A stretch of 64,000 bases of DNA from Umbelopsis isabellina (Eukaryota; Mucoromycota; Umbelopsidomycetes; Umbelopsidales; Umbelopsidaceae): the NCBI GenBank assembly GCA_016758905.1, contig JAEPQZ010000006.1, forward strand, positions 248,001 through 312,000, given 5' to 3'. The position numbers and the translations under genes were made by a program. This document shows, in pieces, positions 11,150 through 23,879 of this stretch (position 1 is its first letter; the number at the start of each line of letters is the position of its first letter). The notes under the pieces are model-generated. The model saw only the letters and a program-made list of their open reading frames with translations. It did no database searches and was not told the origin of the DNA.

Positions 11150-13243
11150 TCAAGTGGAGTTTCGTCGTTCAAGTATTGGCACACCCTTATATTTCACTGA
11201 GCCGCGCTTCTTAATTCGTTTGACAGCAAGCACTTGCAAGACCTCTTGCTCTTGGTCACTCTCATCGTCAGTAATCTCATCCCTCTGGTATAATTTTCTG
11301 GTTGGGCTGGGCAAGACTAATCTCTCGATTATTTTGTCCGATTTTCTGACGCTCTCTCCTTGACTATTTTTGCCACCACTGCGCCTTTCCAACAGTGAGA
11401 GAGATTGACTTGACGTAGGAACTACACAGTCAAGACCGGATGCTTCTCTATGCAACGACTGATCCAAATGTCCTATCGCTTTGGGATTAGCAATTCGCCT
11501 TTGCTTCCGTGATTGAAAGCTCTGCACTTGGTTATGTGAAGCTGGAACTGGAGAAGGAGATCGAGATTTGTATTCCCCTGGAATAGTGAGTCGACGACCA
11601 ACTTGTGCTGGGGCTTTTTGGATGCATTGATCGACCAAGACGTTACCCATCGTATAAGTGAAGGCCCACGATAGAGCATTATAGAATGCACTTGATTCCA
11701 ATGCCTCCAGAGTTATTCCTGTGGTTTTTAAAGAAAGCAGCCCTGAGCAGAATGCCAAGACCGAATGTATGGCCTGTACCATCAAAAAAGCTACAAGTGA
11801 CATGCTTTGATTTGTGTCGTCAATCTTCAACGTAGCCCTATCACCCGTTTTCTGATTCACTGACTTGCTGCCCTCGTTAGATTCCAACTGGAAGTCCGTA
11901 GTCGTTGTATTGCTAGCCAAATCGCGTGATAAGGAGTCCACTAAAGCCAAGCTATCATCCACACGTCTATAGGATTCTAACAATGGTTCGTTCAATAATG
12001 TACGTCGTCTGGAAATTCTTGTTTGCTTTGGTGAATTCGGCTGCGAGTTACAGGACCTGTTAGGTAGGCTTCTCGATAAGTTAGTGCCGTTACTGCATCG
12101 CTGAGCGGTTGAATTCAATTGCGTTGCATCTTTCAGTCCTGCACCTCGTGACCAGCGAGGTTTTGCTATTGATCCAGTAGATCGCCGCTTAGCATTATCA
12201 ACGGAAGAGCTTTCTTCATTTGGATTGTAGCGTACGTCAGAATTAGTCCGCCGATGTGGCGCTTTTGATTTAAGGAGACTCTTCGAATAGATCGATTGCG
12301 ATGGTTCTGACGTTTGAGCATACAATTGAATTCTCGACTTTTTGGGCGATCTGGATGCTCTAGTCGAGTCTTTGGTATCATAAGTTTTTGTTGATGGCGA
12401 GTTTATATTTCTATTATTGTTGATGGCAGGGACTGAAGTTGAATTTTTGTTCCCGCTATCGAGGCCGTTAACAGCGTCGCTGGCTTCTTTCAAGAGATGT
12501 GACAATATGACCGATATCCGGTCCAGTGTTTGCGAGTCTTGGTCTTCAGAGTTTGTAGAGTCAGGTGTATTTTCAGAGCGCACAGATGTTGAATGCCGTC
12601 GTTGGCGATTGTCATGTTGCACGTCGTTGCTCAAAGTTCGCATACAGTGGATTGGAGTGGAAGCTGAAGGCGAAAGTGAAAATTCAAGCGGTGCCGGGTT
12701 CGAGCATGATAAACAGGTTGTATCACTGTCGCAATGGCAATTCTGAATAGGAAGATTGAACACAGATTCAACTGAGTGAGTTGAATTGCACTACAAAAGG
12801 TCGCCTGAAAAATGACGCCCGCAACAAAACTTACCAAGTCGGCATTCATGTGGCCAGTGGGGGTCGGATAACTGTTTCAATAGACTATAAGATTCATTTT
12901 TCAAGGTTCATAACATCCAGGTTCCAGAATGATGATTGCAAGCTACTTACCGATCAATATCTGTTATGCGAGTTCTAGATATTTGCAAAGTGTCGAGCTA
13001 AAAACAGTGTCAGTCTCCTTGCAATTTTGTTTGATAGTTGTTATCAATTGCATGTACCATGTGGTCCGTATCCTGCTCATATTGTCGATAAGGTGGTGGA
13101 GGAGACAGTAGTGGTGATGACTCGGGTGAAAGTAAGGTATCGTAATGCTGCTGAGCGGGGCGGAGATGCTCTGACAAGTTTTCTGGAGTGATGACTTTTA
13201 TTGTATGGTGCGCTACGCGGTTGGAGTCTGCCATAGTAGGCAT
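11150..13243 (-). CDS. Orphan serine-rich protein with one membrane segment
   Basis: Four exons on the minus strand (13058-13243, 12951-12997, 12835-12884, 11150-12771); the two middle ones are only 47 and 50 nt but all boundaries are GT-AG and phases agree, giving up to 634 residues (a second in-frame ATG lies at 13234). The N-terminal 60 residues include a Pro-rich 'PPPPYRQY' stretch (a PPxY-type motif, potential WW-domain ligand). A long Ser/Asn/Arg-rich, probably disordered region follows, then one clear hydrophobic segment at about residues 418-445 ('LVAFLMVQAIHSVLAF') and an amphipathic helix, then a basic C-terminal tail. No catalytic domain is recognised and no orthologue comes to mind. 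A tail-side organelle or ER membrane protein is possible, but that is a guess. Confidence 0.75.
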
Positions 13244-13798
13244 ATCATAAGTCAGAGATTGCTTGGTTCAACAATTCGAAGAAAAGAGTGCAATTTGGGA
13301 GATCAGCAATCTGCACAAAGAACTACAGAATATCACATGAGACGAGAGTCCCTTTTTCGGTTGGACAGGCGGCAGACCTTTCCGAACACATGCAAAGCCA
13401 GCTTGGAAGCCATGAACGCGCATAATCGCCCTATCTTTTGAGCCTCACGAAAACCATACAAACACTTATATCTATCCTAGATTTATAGATAGTTGATGAG
13501 ATTGAATGTAGCGCTCAATATTGATCCAATGATAGGAACTGCTTTACAAAATGATAAATACAATTATTGCGATCTGGTGAAGATGCTTCCGAAAACAAAC
13601 ATCATGGAAAATCCGGCAGTTTGTCGTTCAAACAGGGTCGTTTAAAATGGCTTTCATACAAACATGGTCGTCCAGTCTAGAAATCAATCAGCCATACTCT
13701 TGCATACAGTCTTATAAAGCACAAATGAGTCTAGCAATTTACAAATGATTTATGGATACATATTCTAATACAACTGTAGTGTCTTGGTAAATCTACAT
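13244..13798. other. Intergenic region, promoter of the orphan membrane protein
   Basis: About 550 bp between two genes of the same (minus) strand. Short frames exist but no conserved content. It should hold the promoter of the left gene and the 3' end of the AAA ATPase gene. Confidence 0.45.
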
Positions 13799-16700
13799 CT
13801 ATATCTTTACGGTATTGTTTGCGGCTTCAACGTCGTTAAAACCTATACCTTTATGGCGCCGTCGATTCTTTCCGTCTCCGTAAAGTCCATCCCACTTATG
13901 AATCTCTATTAAAGAGTGCATATCTTCAGATGCACTAGGTGCAATTTGTGATCTTGCTTTCTCAAAGTGATGCTGCTTGAGGACCCTTATTGATTCCTTT
14001 TCTTCTATACCTTTGGATTGATTGTTTTTGATGCTTTTGAAAATATCAGCTGTGTTTTCTTTGACGGCATTCAGCGCTGCTGCAATGCACAGATTTTTAA
14101 TGTCAGATCCAGAATAATACTCTGTTTCCTTTGCCAGCTTTGTCAATGATACTTGAGGGTCGATTTGTTCTCCTTGTAGATGCAGTGATAATATCTTGGC
14201 TCGTTCAGCTTCATTCGGTAGATCGACTTGAAGGGCAAAAAGAAATCTTTAGTATGTTTGATGACAACATGCTCCAATTGACCAAAGTGTGCCCTTTACC
14301 TAACATTCTTCGAGGCATTCTACGAAGAACAGCATCGTCCAAATCATATGGACGATTAGTTGCTGCCATCAAAATTATACCATGATTGTCACTAGATAAA
14401 CCGTCCCATTCCACCATGAATTGATTGACTATTTCTCGGTGCGTGTTGGAAGCGAAATCGGATCTTCGAGCATTCAACAGGCTGTCCACTTCGTCTATGA
14501 AGATGACACATGGAGCGAGTTTTCTTGCCAAAGAAAATACAGCCTAGAAGATGTAATAGCGGTTGATAAAGCGTAACATAAACCCTAACCTAAAGGAACT
14601 CAATGCTTACCTTTACGTTTTTCTCTCCTTCTCCAACGTACATCTCATAACTAAAGTTGAAGAGTTTGAAATCAGATCAAGTCACTCCTGATGTTCTTGG
14701 TATATGCTTGTACGCTATGCCTTACATATCACTAGCTTGTATTTCAATCATACGACTCCCGCTCTCCTTTGCGACAGCTTTTGCGAGCATAGTCTATTGA
14801 AATCGTCTTAATTAAATGCCACTAAGAACTATAGCGAAGTCACTGATCTCACCTTTCCAGTTCCAGGTGGGCCAAAGAGAAGCATACCAGATGTAAAACT
14901 GCGACCAAGAATACCATATGAGAAGATATCAGGTCTGATTAATGGCAGACTGATTGATGTTTGCAGCGTCTCGATGGTCGTCGCAGGTGCGCAAATATCA
15001 TCAAATGTTGTCTTAATTCGAGCTGCAGCAAGTACCGTGGATCTCAAAATCAGAAATGGCTTCAAAGTCGCATATAACTTCTAAATGAAGCTTACCTGGA
15101 TCTATGATTTTGGTCAAAAGCTTTCGCTCATGTTCACTGCACATCTCTTTGAGTGCTTTCAGGTCCAGCTCTTTGCCTTCTGTTACGCTGACTAATTTCT
15201 TTCTCGCAGCCTCAGTTTCGCCCTTGATTTTGCTCAAAGCTTGCGATCGTAAATCGCTTCCTGTAGTCAAAACCTTTTCTGCTTCTACTAGATAAGACAT
15301 GTTTAGTGGCTTGCCATTCACATCTCGGCCCTTCTGATTCAACGATATGCCAACAGCGGTTGCAACAAGTCGCTGAACAAAGTGCATTGGCCAGTAATCC
15401 GTTTGCGAGGATTCAATTTTTGCTAATATCTTGGTAACGCTTGGGGTGGAGACGAATGCTTGTGCCGGTGAGAGAAGGCTTTTCTGTATACAAACTGTCA
15501 ATACATTGCGAGCATTAATTTCTTGCACCCTTCTTGATAAGTCTCGCTTCATCTGCTCTCGCCAAGTTTCAACGTCGCTAGTCGAATTCATATCTGGAGG
15601 GATGCTCACAAGCTGGAAGTATGGAAATTTGATCTTGTTGCCTAACAGATCTTCCATATCCTGCATGTCGGGCAAAGCATCGATCACCTTGTTGTTTGCA
15701 CTTTGTCCATGAAACAAATTCTTCCTGCTTGCCAATGTGGTGATAGATGGTGACACACCAGCCACCGCTACAATCTCTTGACTCTGGTTACGCAAATCCT
15801 GGATTGTCTGAAGCAATGCTGTGACTACTAGTTCTCCGATTGGAGACTCAATGATATGAGAGTAGTCTCGCAAATACACAATTTTGGGGGTCTTATCAGG
15901 TTTTGCCGCAGGAGCATTTGACAGAATAGGTGTTTCTTTTTCTCCAATGCTAATGATGGCGCCAAACATAGCCTTCATTTTGGACTGACTGTCACTTTGC
16001 GGCTTTGATGTCCCTGATTTGAGATATCTCCCAGCACCACCATCTTTCTGATTGATGACCGACCGCACATAATCTACAACATCGTCAACCACAATGAAAT
16101 CGTCTGAGCGTTCGTCTTCGAAATCGCTGTTACTAGTGCTTTTGCGGGTTACATCCAGACTATTTTCTGACTCAGGTTCAATCAATACCGGTTCTATATC
16201 CTCCTCTTCTATAAACAAATGCGTCAGCAGACATTTCAACCCTGTATAAAAACTATTGCAAATTAATTACTTGTTGGCTTGGTATCCATCAAGTCGTGAG
16301 ACAAGAACGTTAAATCATGCTGATCTAGCGTAATAACATCGGAGCCTAGTTCTCGAGCCACTCCGTGTACTATGGCATCTTGCAAATATGTAGCACCAGC
16401 ATAGGGTACGCCTATGACGACATTATCACTTGGTAGCGCAGCTTGCGTGGAAGCACGAGCCGACAACCCAGCTCGTATGGAGTATCGAACATCATCTATA
16501 ATACATTGAGGGATCTTATATGGTATTTTGTTAATATCAGTGGTATTCCTAGCGTAGCTCGTGTAATTGGTGATAAAAAATTGCTCTGGAATGGCCAAAA
16601 ACCTTTAGTTTGTTGCAAATTTATAAGTAATCACTTTTGCACACTTTACCTGGTATAGCCAAAGTAAACTGCTTTTTGGACTTCCTGCTACTCTTTCTTC

Positions 16701-16968
16701 CTTTCGTACCAGCATTTTGCTTATCAACATTAACTTCGGCTTGCGATTCGGTTGTCCGAACGGTGGATTCTTCAGTATTTGAAGTAGGTTCTTGTGATGG
16801 TGGCCCGGATTCAGGAGAAGGTTGTGATCTGGCCGAAAGTAGTCGGTGAGGCTGATAGAAAAGCGCTCCCCTACATAGTGGTAGCGTTTTGCTACGCAGC
16901 ATTTGGTTATGGTTAATTGGACTTGGTTCCTTGCCCAAAGACGTCCGCTGCAAAAGAGGTTCTAGCAA
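13799..16968 (-). CDS. Mitochondrial AAA+ ATPase of the Msp1/ATAD1-like clade
   Basis: Eight exons (16650-16968, 16271-16585, 15096-16208, 14853-15022, 14726-14793, 14611-14650, 14300-14543, 13799-14226) give 898 residues. The N-terminus is rich in Arg/Leu/Ser without acids early on, fitting a mitochondrial presequence. A long N-terminal half of unknown fold precedes one AAA module: Walker A GPPGTGKT at about 633-640, pore-loop region 'YEMYVGEGE', Walker B 'CVIFIDEVDSL' with D-E at about 692-693, sensor-1 'AATNRP' and 'RRMPRRM' around the arginine finger. The module is of the meiotic/Msp1 type. It is much longer than yeast Msp1 (about 360 residues), matching the large mitochondrial AAA proteins of filamentous fungi. 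A role in extraction or disassembly of mitochondrial proteins is inferred only from the clade. Confidence 0.88.
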
Positions 16969-17051
16969 AATTGTGACTTGGAAACGTCCTTGCCTTTTGA
17001 TCCCAAATTGGCAAATTTTTTTTATTTTTCACTCAGATGAAAGGCTAATAA

Positions 17052-18597
17052 TCATAAGTAAATAATACTGGTACGAAGTAGTGGGTAATCCAGATTAATT
17101 CGAGCTTCTTGCGCTGTTGTTTTTATAGCTTTTGGGGATGCTTCCTTCTTTTTTGGGGGCTGATCATTTTTGTTGTTGGACATTAGTCGACCTATGCTCT
17201 TACGAGTCCATTGCTTATATTTTAACATGACATTGCTCGGCATGTCAATAGAAGATTGATCGCCTCCTTTGCTTGCATGATAAAAATTTATAAATTTTCT
17301 GATGGCATCTGTATGCAGATCTTTGGAATCGTCCAGAGGCTGCTGACAAACTGGACAAAGAAAATCGTCTTGTGCATAGATAAATTGCTTACAATCGGTG
17401 CAAAAGGCATGCAAGCATGAAGAGACTTGCTCAGGACAGTTCATGGAAATATTGCATTTTGAGCACTTGAAATGTTGAATGAGTGGAAGGCATAACGTTG
17501 CTTTAGACTAATTGGTGAAAATTCGAGTCAGAGGCATGTAATTTCAACATTTCGACATTCGTCACGTACCTTGATATCAACGAGAATATTTTGTAATTGT
17601 TGGCGAATTTCGTATTCACTGGAAGTCAGGTATTTCTCTGTTTCATTCAATTTGATAATCAGATGTTGATTTTCCATATATCTTTCTTCTTGACTTGACT
17701 GTAATAAATCACAGCACTCCCTATAAAATTGAAATTGTGTGTCGAGGTAATGAGTGATTTGGGCAACCGAATCTTCAATCTTGAGTAGAGTCCTAAAGTT
17801 TTTGACAGTGATATTGTTTTTTCCATGCTGACAGATAGTACTTAGTAAGAGTCAATTTAAAACAGAGAACAACATTTTGAAACTCACTATTAGAGGCATG
17901 CATTCTTTGAACCTTGAAGCTGGAACCTTAGTTGTACCAGAAGAGTTTGCAGTGGTTAAGCGGTTTTGATAGTCTTGAGAAACAAACTTGAATATGCCAA
18001 AGTTATCTTCCACATTATTGCACACGTAGCGACTTTTTCGTTTATCCATAGCCCCTCTATCTTCATGGCATATGTTTGCATTGAGTGCCACATAGAAACA
18101 GTATAGATATTCATCTGCATAATGGTCATCATTGGTCTATAGAATTACAAATTAGTGTCAATTCTGAAGAGTAATAAACATACATATAAACTAACATGTG
18201 TATGAGCTGATGCTTCCAGCCTTTGTGAATAATTGTAAAGCTCACTACAACTAACTCTGCAGCTTTGTTTGGTAGCAAAGCAGCTCTGTAAGCGAAATTA
18301 GTATCATAATTCGAACCATGTAGTCATAAGTCGAGCCGCTGACAATACCTGTTTGATAACTTGCAATGCATGTTCAAAATTGTCCTTTTCGTCAATACAA
18401 TGACCGGAGATAGCCTTCCTGATAGTGATTTGTAGCATTGATACGTCGATATTTTCACCTTTATCCTCCGCATTGTAAATCACTGTCTCTTCCAAGTCGG
18501 CATTGTATTTGTCAAAACCATTACGACTCAAAAAGACGTTTGCCAAAGCGCGACTCCATTTAGCACTTGCTTTCTGCTTTATGCCAGGAACACCCAT
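17052..18597 (-). CDS. C-terminal RING finger protein, possible E3 ubiquitin ligase
   Basis: Five phase-0 exons (18349-18597, 18196-18285, 17888-18136, 17570-17827, 17052-17507) give 433 residues if the ATG at 18597 is used. The frame stays open upstream to a credible acceptor at 18636/18637, so a further 5' exon may exist. The C-terminal 100 residues hold a RING: CSKC, then a Cys, 'CLHAFCTDC' and CPVC, a C3HC4-like order. A helical, probable coiled-coil stretch (about residues 240-320) comes directly before it, and a basic Lys-rich tail after it. The N-terminal half is unrecognised. The gene lies 83 bp upstream of the AAA ATPase start, same strand. Ubiquitin ligase activity is inferred from the RING alone. 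Confidence 0.78.
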
Positions 18598-18636
18598 AAG
18601 CAATCGCCAGTAGCCTTCCAAGCAGGAGCTGAACCA

Positions 18637-19478
18637 CTGTTGAGTAAGTTATGTAAAGGGTTATTGGACGAAAAATTTAACGTTTTTTTAGCCTTATATT
18701 AAGGAATGCTTTCGGCTTATTTCGGCTTTGACGGTAGCTTGCAGCTTATGTCATGCAGCAAGTCATGTAAAAGTTTTCTAATGCTTCTAAGTAGCTTATC
18801 TAAGATCAAGCACCTTGGTAGTGGAGATTGTAGCGACTATAATGTGATATTGATTTACATCGAAAATATTTGTTAATCCATGACTTTTGTTAGTGAAGGA
18901 AAACGTAGCAGCCAAAATTCATCGTCTCAATACAGAGGCTTCACGCTAGCTTTCAAGAATAATATGTACAATAATTTCCGTGGATAGTTGCAGCACATAT
19001 TGAAGTAGTGTTAATGGACAGAATGCTCAGCGGGTTGGAGGACAGGTAACAGACTGGCTACTTAACTCACGATTAGAAATGGTACCTGAAATATCGTCAG
19101 AGATAAAGATAACATTTCATCTATGATGTGGCAAAAAATGAGTTGCTCGTAATCAAAAGAGAAAGTCTATAAGAAAATCAATATAGTGCTACATATTAGA
19201 TATGATGTGATGTATAATTGTAAATGAAAGTTATTGGAGGCAACATAATCTAATCTCGAGTGAAACATAGTCGAATGAACAACGAAGGAAAGCTCGGATT
19301 AGAGGAAAGTTGCGCTGCTAAGGTGTCAAATAGATAATTTAGAGCTCAAAAGAATTTGACGCGAGTGACCAGATAATGGTTATCAATATGATGTTCTATT
19401 GTATGCTAATATATAATAGGTGCTAGTTTTAAAGCTCTAATTTATAAGATTATTCATTCTCATAGTCCTAGATCATAA
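18637..19478. other. Gene-poor AT-rich intergenic region
   Basis: About 840 bp with stop codons frequent in all frames. It separates the RING protein gene from the multicopper oxidase gene, both on the minus strand, and may hold an untraced 5' exon of the former. No repeat or RNA gene was seen. Confidence 0.45.
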
Positions 19479-21644
19479 CTATGCTTGACATAGATTTTTC
19501 AGGTGTTGAGGAATATCAAATGTCTGTTGTAGCGTAGTATCGATGGTCAATTAATTATTAAATATTCAAAGAGAAAGCATTATCATTTTTTTTACAAATG
19601 TCATCTTGCTTACCTTGACTAGATCTGGCCTATACTGTATTTGCATGCCTAAACCAGCCTCGGCATGCCATGAGATGTGGCAATGAAAGAACCACATACC
19701 TGGATGAGGTATAAATCGAATTATAGCATATCCGTAAGCTGGAACAGCTAATAATGAGAAGGCGACGGGTTAGAAGACAATGAAGAATGTGACAAAATAG
19801 TAATTCGGCTTACTGGCTGTATCTCTTCTCGTTGGATTTGTTGTATTCATACTGGGGTTGGCCCCAAAATAGCCAGAACCAGTACCTAGTATCCAAAAGG
19901 TGTGACCATGAAGATGGAATGGATGGTCCCCATCATCCAAATCTTATGTAGAACCATGCTTTAGTATGATTATCCGATGAGTAACAAAGTATTAACAAAC
20001 TCACTTTGAATAATCAGTTGCACCACGGTTACATTATCTGGGAGCGTCAGAACAAACTGGTTGTTACCAAAAGAAGATAATCCAGAGTTGGCCTCTTGCA
20101 AAGTACTGGTGTTTGCTAAAGCTTTCCAGGTTGTGGTATTCATATATCCACGATGTACTCGGTCTTCGGCAGTTGCTTGAAAAGTGGCTTCAATATAGTA
20201 GCTAACGTTGTAATCAGGGGCATCCAAGCCATCAAACGGATGAAGATCGGAAGAATCCAGATCAATACAGTCAATTGGATCACCGTATCCAGGATCAGTC
20301 GAGTTCGGCTGATTGTCTGGCGCACCTTCGTAATGTATCCCTGCCAATACTGTAGGATTCAATGCTGGATTGGTATATGCAAGGCAATTCTCGTTAATGA
20401 CCGCTCTAACCCAGTAATTTCCAACGGGCTGGTTAGCCTCAACAATTACAGAGTAGCGTTGAGCTACATTGATAGGAATGCGGTCAATTGTTACTGGCTT
20501 CATGGGGACACCGTCTGCTTCCACAACAGTCAGATTATGGCCATCAATAGAGAAATCAAACTCCGCAATGGCGCTGCAGTTGTAGTTAGCACAAGGCAGA
20601 ATACAAAAATTCCGTTGGCTGGCATATTCAGGCCCATAAAGTCAAATTTGAACTCACCTGGTATTTATCACCCTGATGCGATACCTTTTCCCGGCAGTAA
20701 ACGTAAAGTTGGCTCTATTTCCTCCAGTGCAGGCTACTGAAGTATTAGTAGCCCCACTACAATTAAATGTGTTTAAACCATTGATTAGGCCGCTGTCAGG
20801 GACTGGCTCAGAGGCTTCGTAATTGTCAGGGCTGAGAAAAATTGCCATGTTGACTGGCGATATATCATGGTACCAGTCTGCTTTGGGTAAGTAACGGTGA
20901 TAAAAGATGAATCATAACTATTGCTCCTTACCAGTGAGTATCATGACAAGATCCTCGTCGTATTCACTGATGGAAGGCTCACTAGGATCATGAATAACAA
21001 GCGGGCCGAGAATGCCATCAGTATATTGCGCCTGCATGTGAGAGTGCCACCAATATGTGCCCCGCTGCTCGGAGACTGTGAAGTTATATGTGAAGCTCTG
21101 ACCGGGGGGGATCGGGCATTGTGTAACACCGACTGTGCCGTCCATCCAGTTGCTATCAGTTTGGTACATACCATGCCAGTGTATAGAGGTACCTTGACCA
21201 TCGGGCAACTGATTATTGACCTTGATTACTAGCTGATCGCCAATATTGCATTCAACAAGTGGTCCGGGGTATTGCCCTGAAAATCCCATTGTTGGATAAG
21301 AAATTTTGTCATTGAAAATATGGCCTGATTGAACAAAACTTGGGAGGTACATTACCGTTCACTACAAGCATTGTCCTTTGATATCCATCTGGAGAGCCAT
21401 TGATCTGTGACACGTTGAATTCATAGTATCGTATAGTAGTCTGGTTTGAGATTGTGAAATTGTTGCCACTCAAAAGAAATTCTTGCGGGAAATTTTGCAC
21501 TACCACTGCGTTACTGCTAGTTGAATTTGTATTTGATGAGTGTTCTCGAGTGAGACCAATTGCCAAGCCCAAAACCAGTGCAATGGCAACCACACCAGCA
21601 ATGATTAATGGCACAGCGGTGCGCTTCTTATTTTTGAAACACAT
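19479..21644 (-). CDS. Membrane-anchored multicopper oxidase (laccase/ferroxidase type)
   Basis: Seven exons (21356-21644, 20932-21276, 20658-20880, 20005-20573, 19814-19942, 19614-19747, 19479-19523) give 577 residues. After about ten basic residues comes a single hydrophobic segment (about 10-32), so a type II anchor with the catalytic part outside. Three cupredoxin domains follow. Copper ligand motifs are all present: HWHG at 129-132, HSH near 175, HPFHLHGH at 482-489 and HCHISWH near 540. The T1 axial position is Met ('EAGLGM') where Fet3 and most fungal laccases have Leu or Phe. Many N-glycosylation sites. The family oxidises phenols or Fe(II) with reduction of oxygen to water; which substrate applies cannot be read from the sequence. 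The last coding exon is 45 nt. It is divergent from the phosphoesterase gene. Confidence 0.93.
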
Positions 21645-22099
21645 GTAAGTGCGTGATTTTTCTTTTTGTGAATATGATCCGGTTCAAGGAGAAAGTCTAT
21701 TCGAAGAAATTTTATCCAGAAAACCGAGATTTACTCTGAGAATGGTACAAGTTCCTGGCACGCTACACAAGGTTCAAGATCCTCTCTGCATGTGCTTTGT
21801 TTGAGAGAAATCATTGATGCTAAACTAGTATGGCAAGTTGTGCTCCCATTGGAAAATTTTCATGCAAACAACTTAAAATGAGTGCCCAATCAGCTGCTCT
21901 GGCCCAAGCACATACAAATTTCGGCTTCGACACGTGGATACAAAATTTTAAGTATCTGAATGGGCATAAGCTAATTAGGCAAAAAGTACTTCGAGTATAA
22001 ATGGACCGCTTTCCATAAGTTGCCGCTCGTAATTTATATAAAGATAATACCTTTCTAGCTCACTAGTCATCTTTCTCCTCGTCTAATATCAAAACCGCA
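21645..22099. promoter_or_regulatory. Divergent promoter of multicopper oxidase and phosphoesterase genes
   Basis: A 455-bp region between two divergent cell-surface enzyme genes. The plus side has a TATATAAAG box (listed separately). The shared location allows, but does not show, joint control. Confidence 0.45.
22035..22043 (+). promoter_or_regulatory. TATA box of the phosphoesterase gene
   Basis: TATATAAAG ends 56 bp before the start codon, followed by a pyrimidine-rich leader, the usual order in strongly expressed fungal genes. Confidence 0.5.
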
Positions 22100-23669
22100 A
22101 TGCGTTCTTTGTCTATTATTTGCCTCACTGCTTTGGCTGCTGTTGCCTCTGTTGCTGCTCAGGATACCACCTCCAGCACCACTACCTCCAGCACTTCTTC
22201 AGTCTCATCTACCTCTGCTTCATCTACCGAATCCACCTCCTCCACTGACAGCTCTTCTGATTCTTCCTCCGCCACCTCTACTTCCACCTCATCTGCTGCC
22301 TCTTCTTCCTCCACTGGAAGCTCCTCCTCCCCTGTCTTCAAGCGTTTCATGCAGATCTGGCTCGAGAACACTGTATGTGGCGCAATTTTAGTTTAAAATG
22401 TTTATTGACGCTCAATGCTAATATTGTATTGCTGTATCGCAGGATTACGAAACTGCCACTACTCTCCCCGTATATCAACAAATTGCTGAACAGGGTATCC
22501 TTCTTAACAACACCTATGGTATGTCATTCATATATGAACACATTGATAATCCTAAAACATCATGAACTAAATTATGTTTGCACATTGAAACTTCAAATTT
22601 AGCTGTTACCCATCCTTCTGAGCCAAACTACATCGCTGCTGCTGCTGGTTCTAACCTCGGTATCACCGATGATGCTTATTACAACATCCCTGCCAATGTC
22701 AGCTCCATCTATGATCTTTTGGAGGATAAGGTACGTTTATAATTCAATTTTGGCTATATGCTGACTGATTCATACGTTTATAATAGTAATAATTTCTTGC
22801 ATTAGGGCTTGAAGTGGAAGGTTTACCAAGAGGATATCCCCAGTGTTGGTTACACTGACTTCCTCGGTCACAACGGCTCCTATGTCCGCAAGCACGACCC
22901 TGCAATCATCTTCGATTCCGTAGGTCTTAACCAGACCCGCGCTCAAAATGTCGTTCCCGCTACTCAGCTTGCTTCTGACATTGCAGCCGGTCTTGTTCCT
23001 GACTGGGTCTTCTATACGTATATATGATATGCTTTTCTGAACTGCCATAAATAAGACAAATGCTAACATTTACAACCGTCAAATAGCCCCAACATGACCA
23101 ACGACGGTCACGATTCCAGCGCTGAGGTTGCTGGCAACTGGCTTGCTGGTTTCTTGAACACTACGTTGAGCAACCAAACCTTCTTGCAGGAGACCTTGGT
23201 TCTCATTACCTTCGATGAGAACGAAACCTATGCCAAGGCTAACCGCGTTTGGACCCTTCTTATGGGTGCTATTCCCAGCAATCTCAAAAACACCACTGAT
23301 CCCACTTTCTACACTCACTACTCTTCCTTGTCCACCGTTGAGCAAAACTGGGGTCTCGGAAACCTCGGCCGTGGTGATGCCAACAAGACTCTTGCCAACG
23401 TCTATGATTTTGTTGCCAAGCAAATCAATTACCAAAACGTCAACATTGCTAATGGAAGCAGTGTCTCTTTCTTCAACGAGACCATCGATGGCCTTATGAC
23501 TAACAAGTCTTACAATGCCACCCATCAATCTTCCGCCTCTGGCTCTGCTTCAGGTTCAGGCTCTGCCCCCGCTGCCAGCGGTTCTTCCACCTCTGATGCT
23601 AGCATCTTGACCACCAGCGCTGTTGCCGTCTCTGTTGCCGGTGCTGTCTTCGCCTCTTTGATACTTTAA
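22100..23669 (+). CDS. Secreted, probably GPI-anchored phosphoesterase (acid phosphatase family)
   Basis: Five exons (22100-22372, 22443-22518, 22603-22730, 22806-23017, 23087-23669) give 423 residues. A signal peptide (about 1-20) is followed by a 60-residue Ser/Thr linker, then a phosphoesterase (PF04185-type) domain: 'MQIWLENTDYETA', 'LNNTYAVTHPSEPNYIAA', 'NMTNDGHDSS' and 'LVLITFDENE' correspond to the family's metal and substrate binding blocks, in order. A Ser/Gly/Ala linker and a hydrophobic tail ('AVAVSVAGAVFASLIL') end the protein, as expected for a GPI signal. Codons end mostly in C or T, stronger than in neighbours, which suggests high expression. Relatives include fungal acid phosphatases acting at the cell surface; substrate unknown. 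Confidence 0.9.
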
Positions 23670-23879
23670 GTTGACCTTGGAGTGTTAGAAATCTAATTCA
23701 ATTTGTACCCCTTAATATCATGATGCCGAGTAATTACATATATTTATACATCTTCATATCAATGACAAAATCGGCCATCTCAATTAAACATGTCAAAAGC
23801 CTTTAAAAAATGCTAAGTTTGGTTTTTGTATTGCATATGAGTTAGACGATCGTGGTATGCTTCTATATTGCTTCTAAAA

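Noticed and set aside
22143-22391. A Pro/Leu-rich frame overlapping the start of the phosphoesterase gene
   Set aside because: Produced by the Ser/Thr codon repeats of the linker read in another frame.
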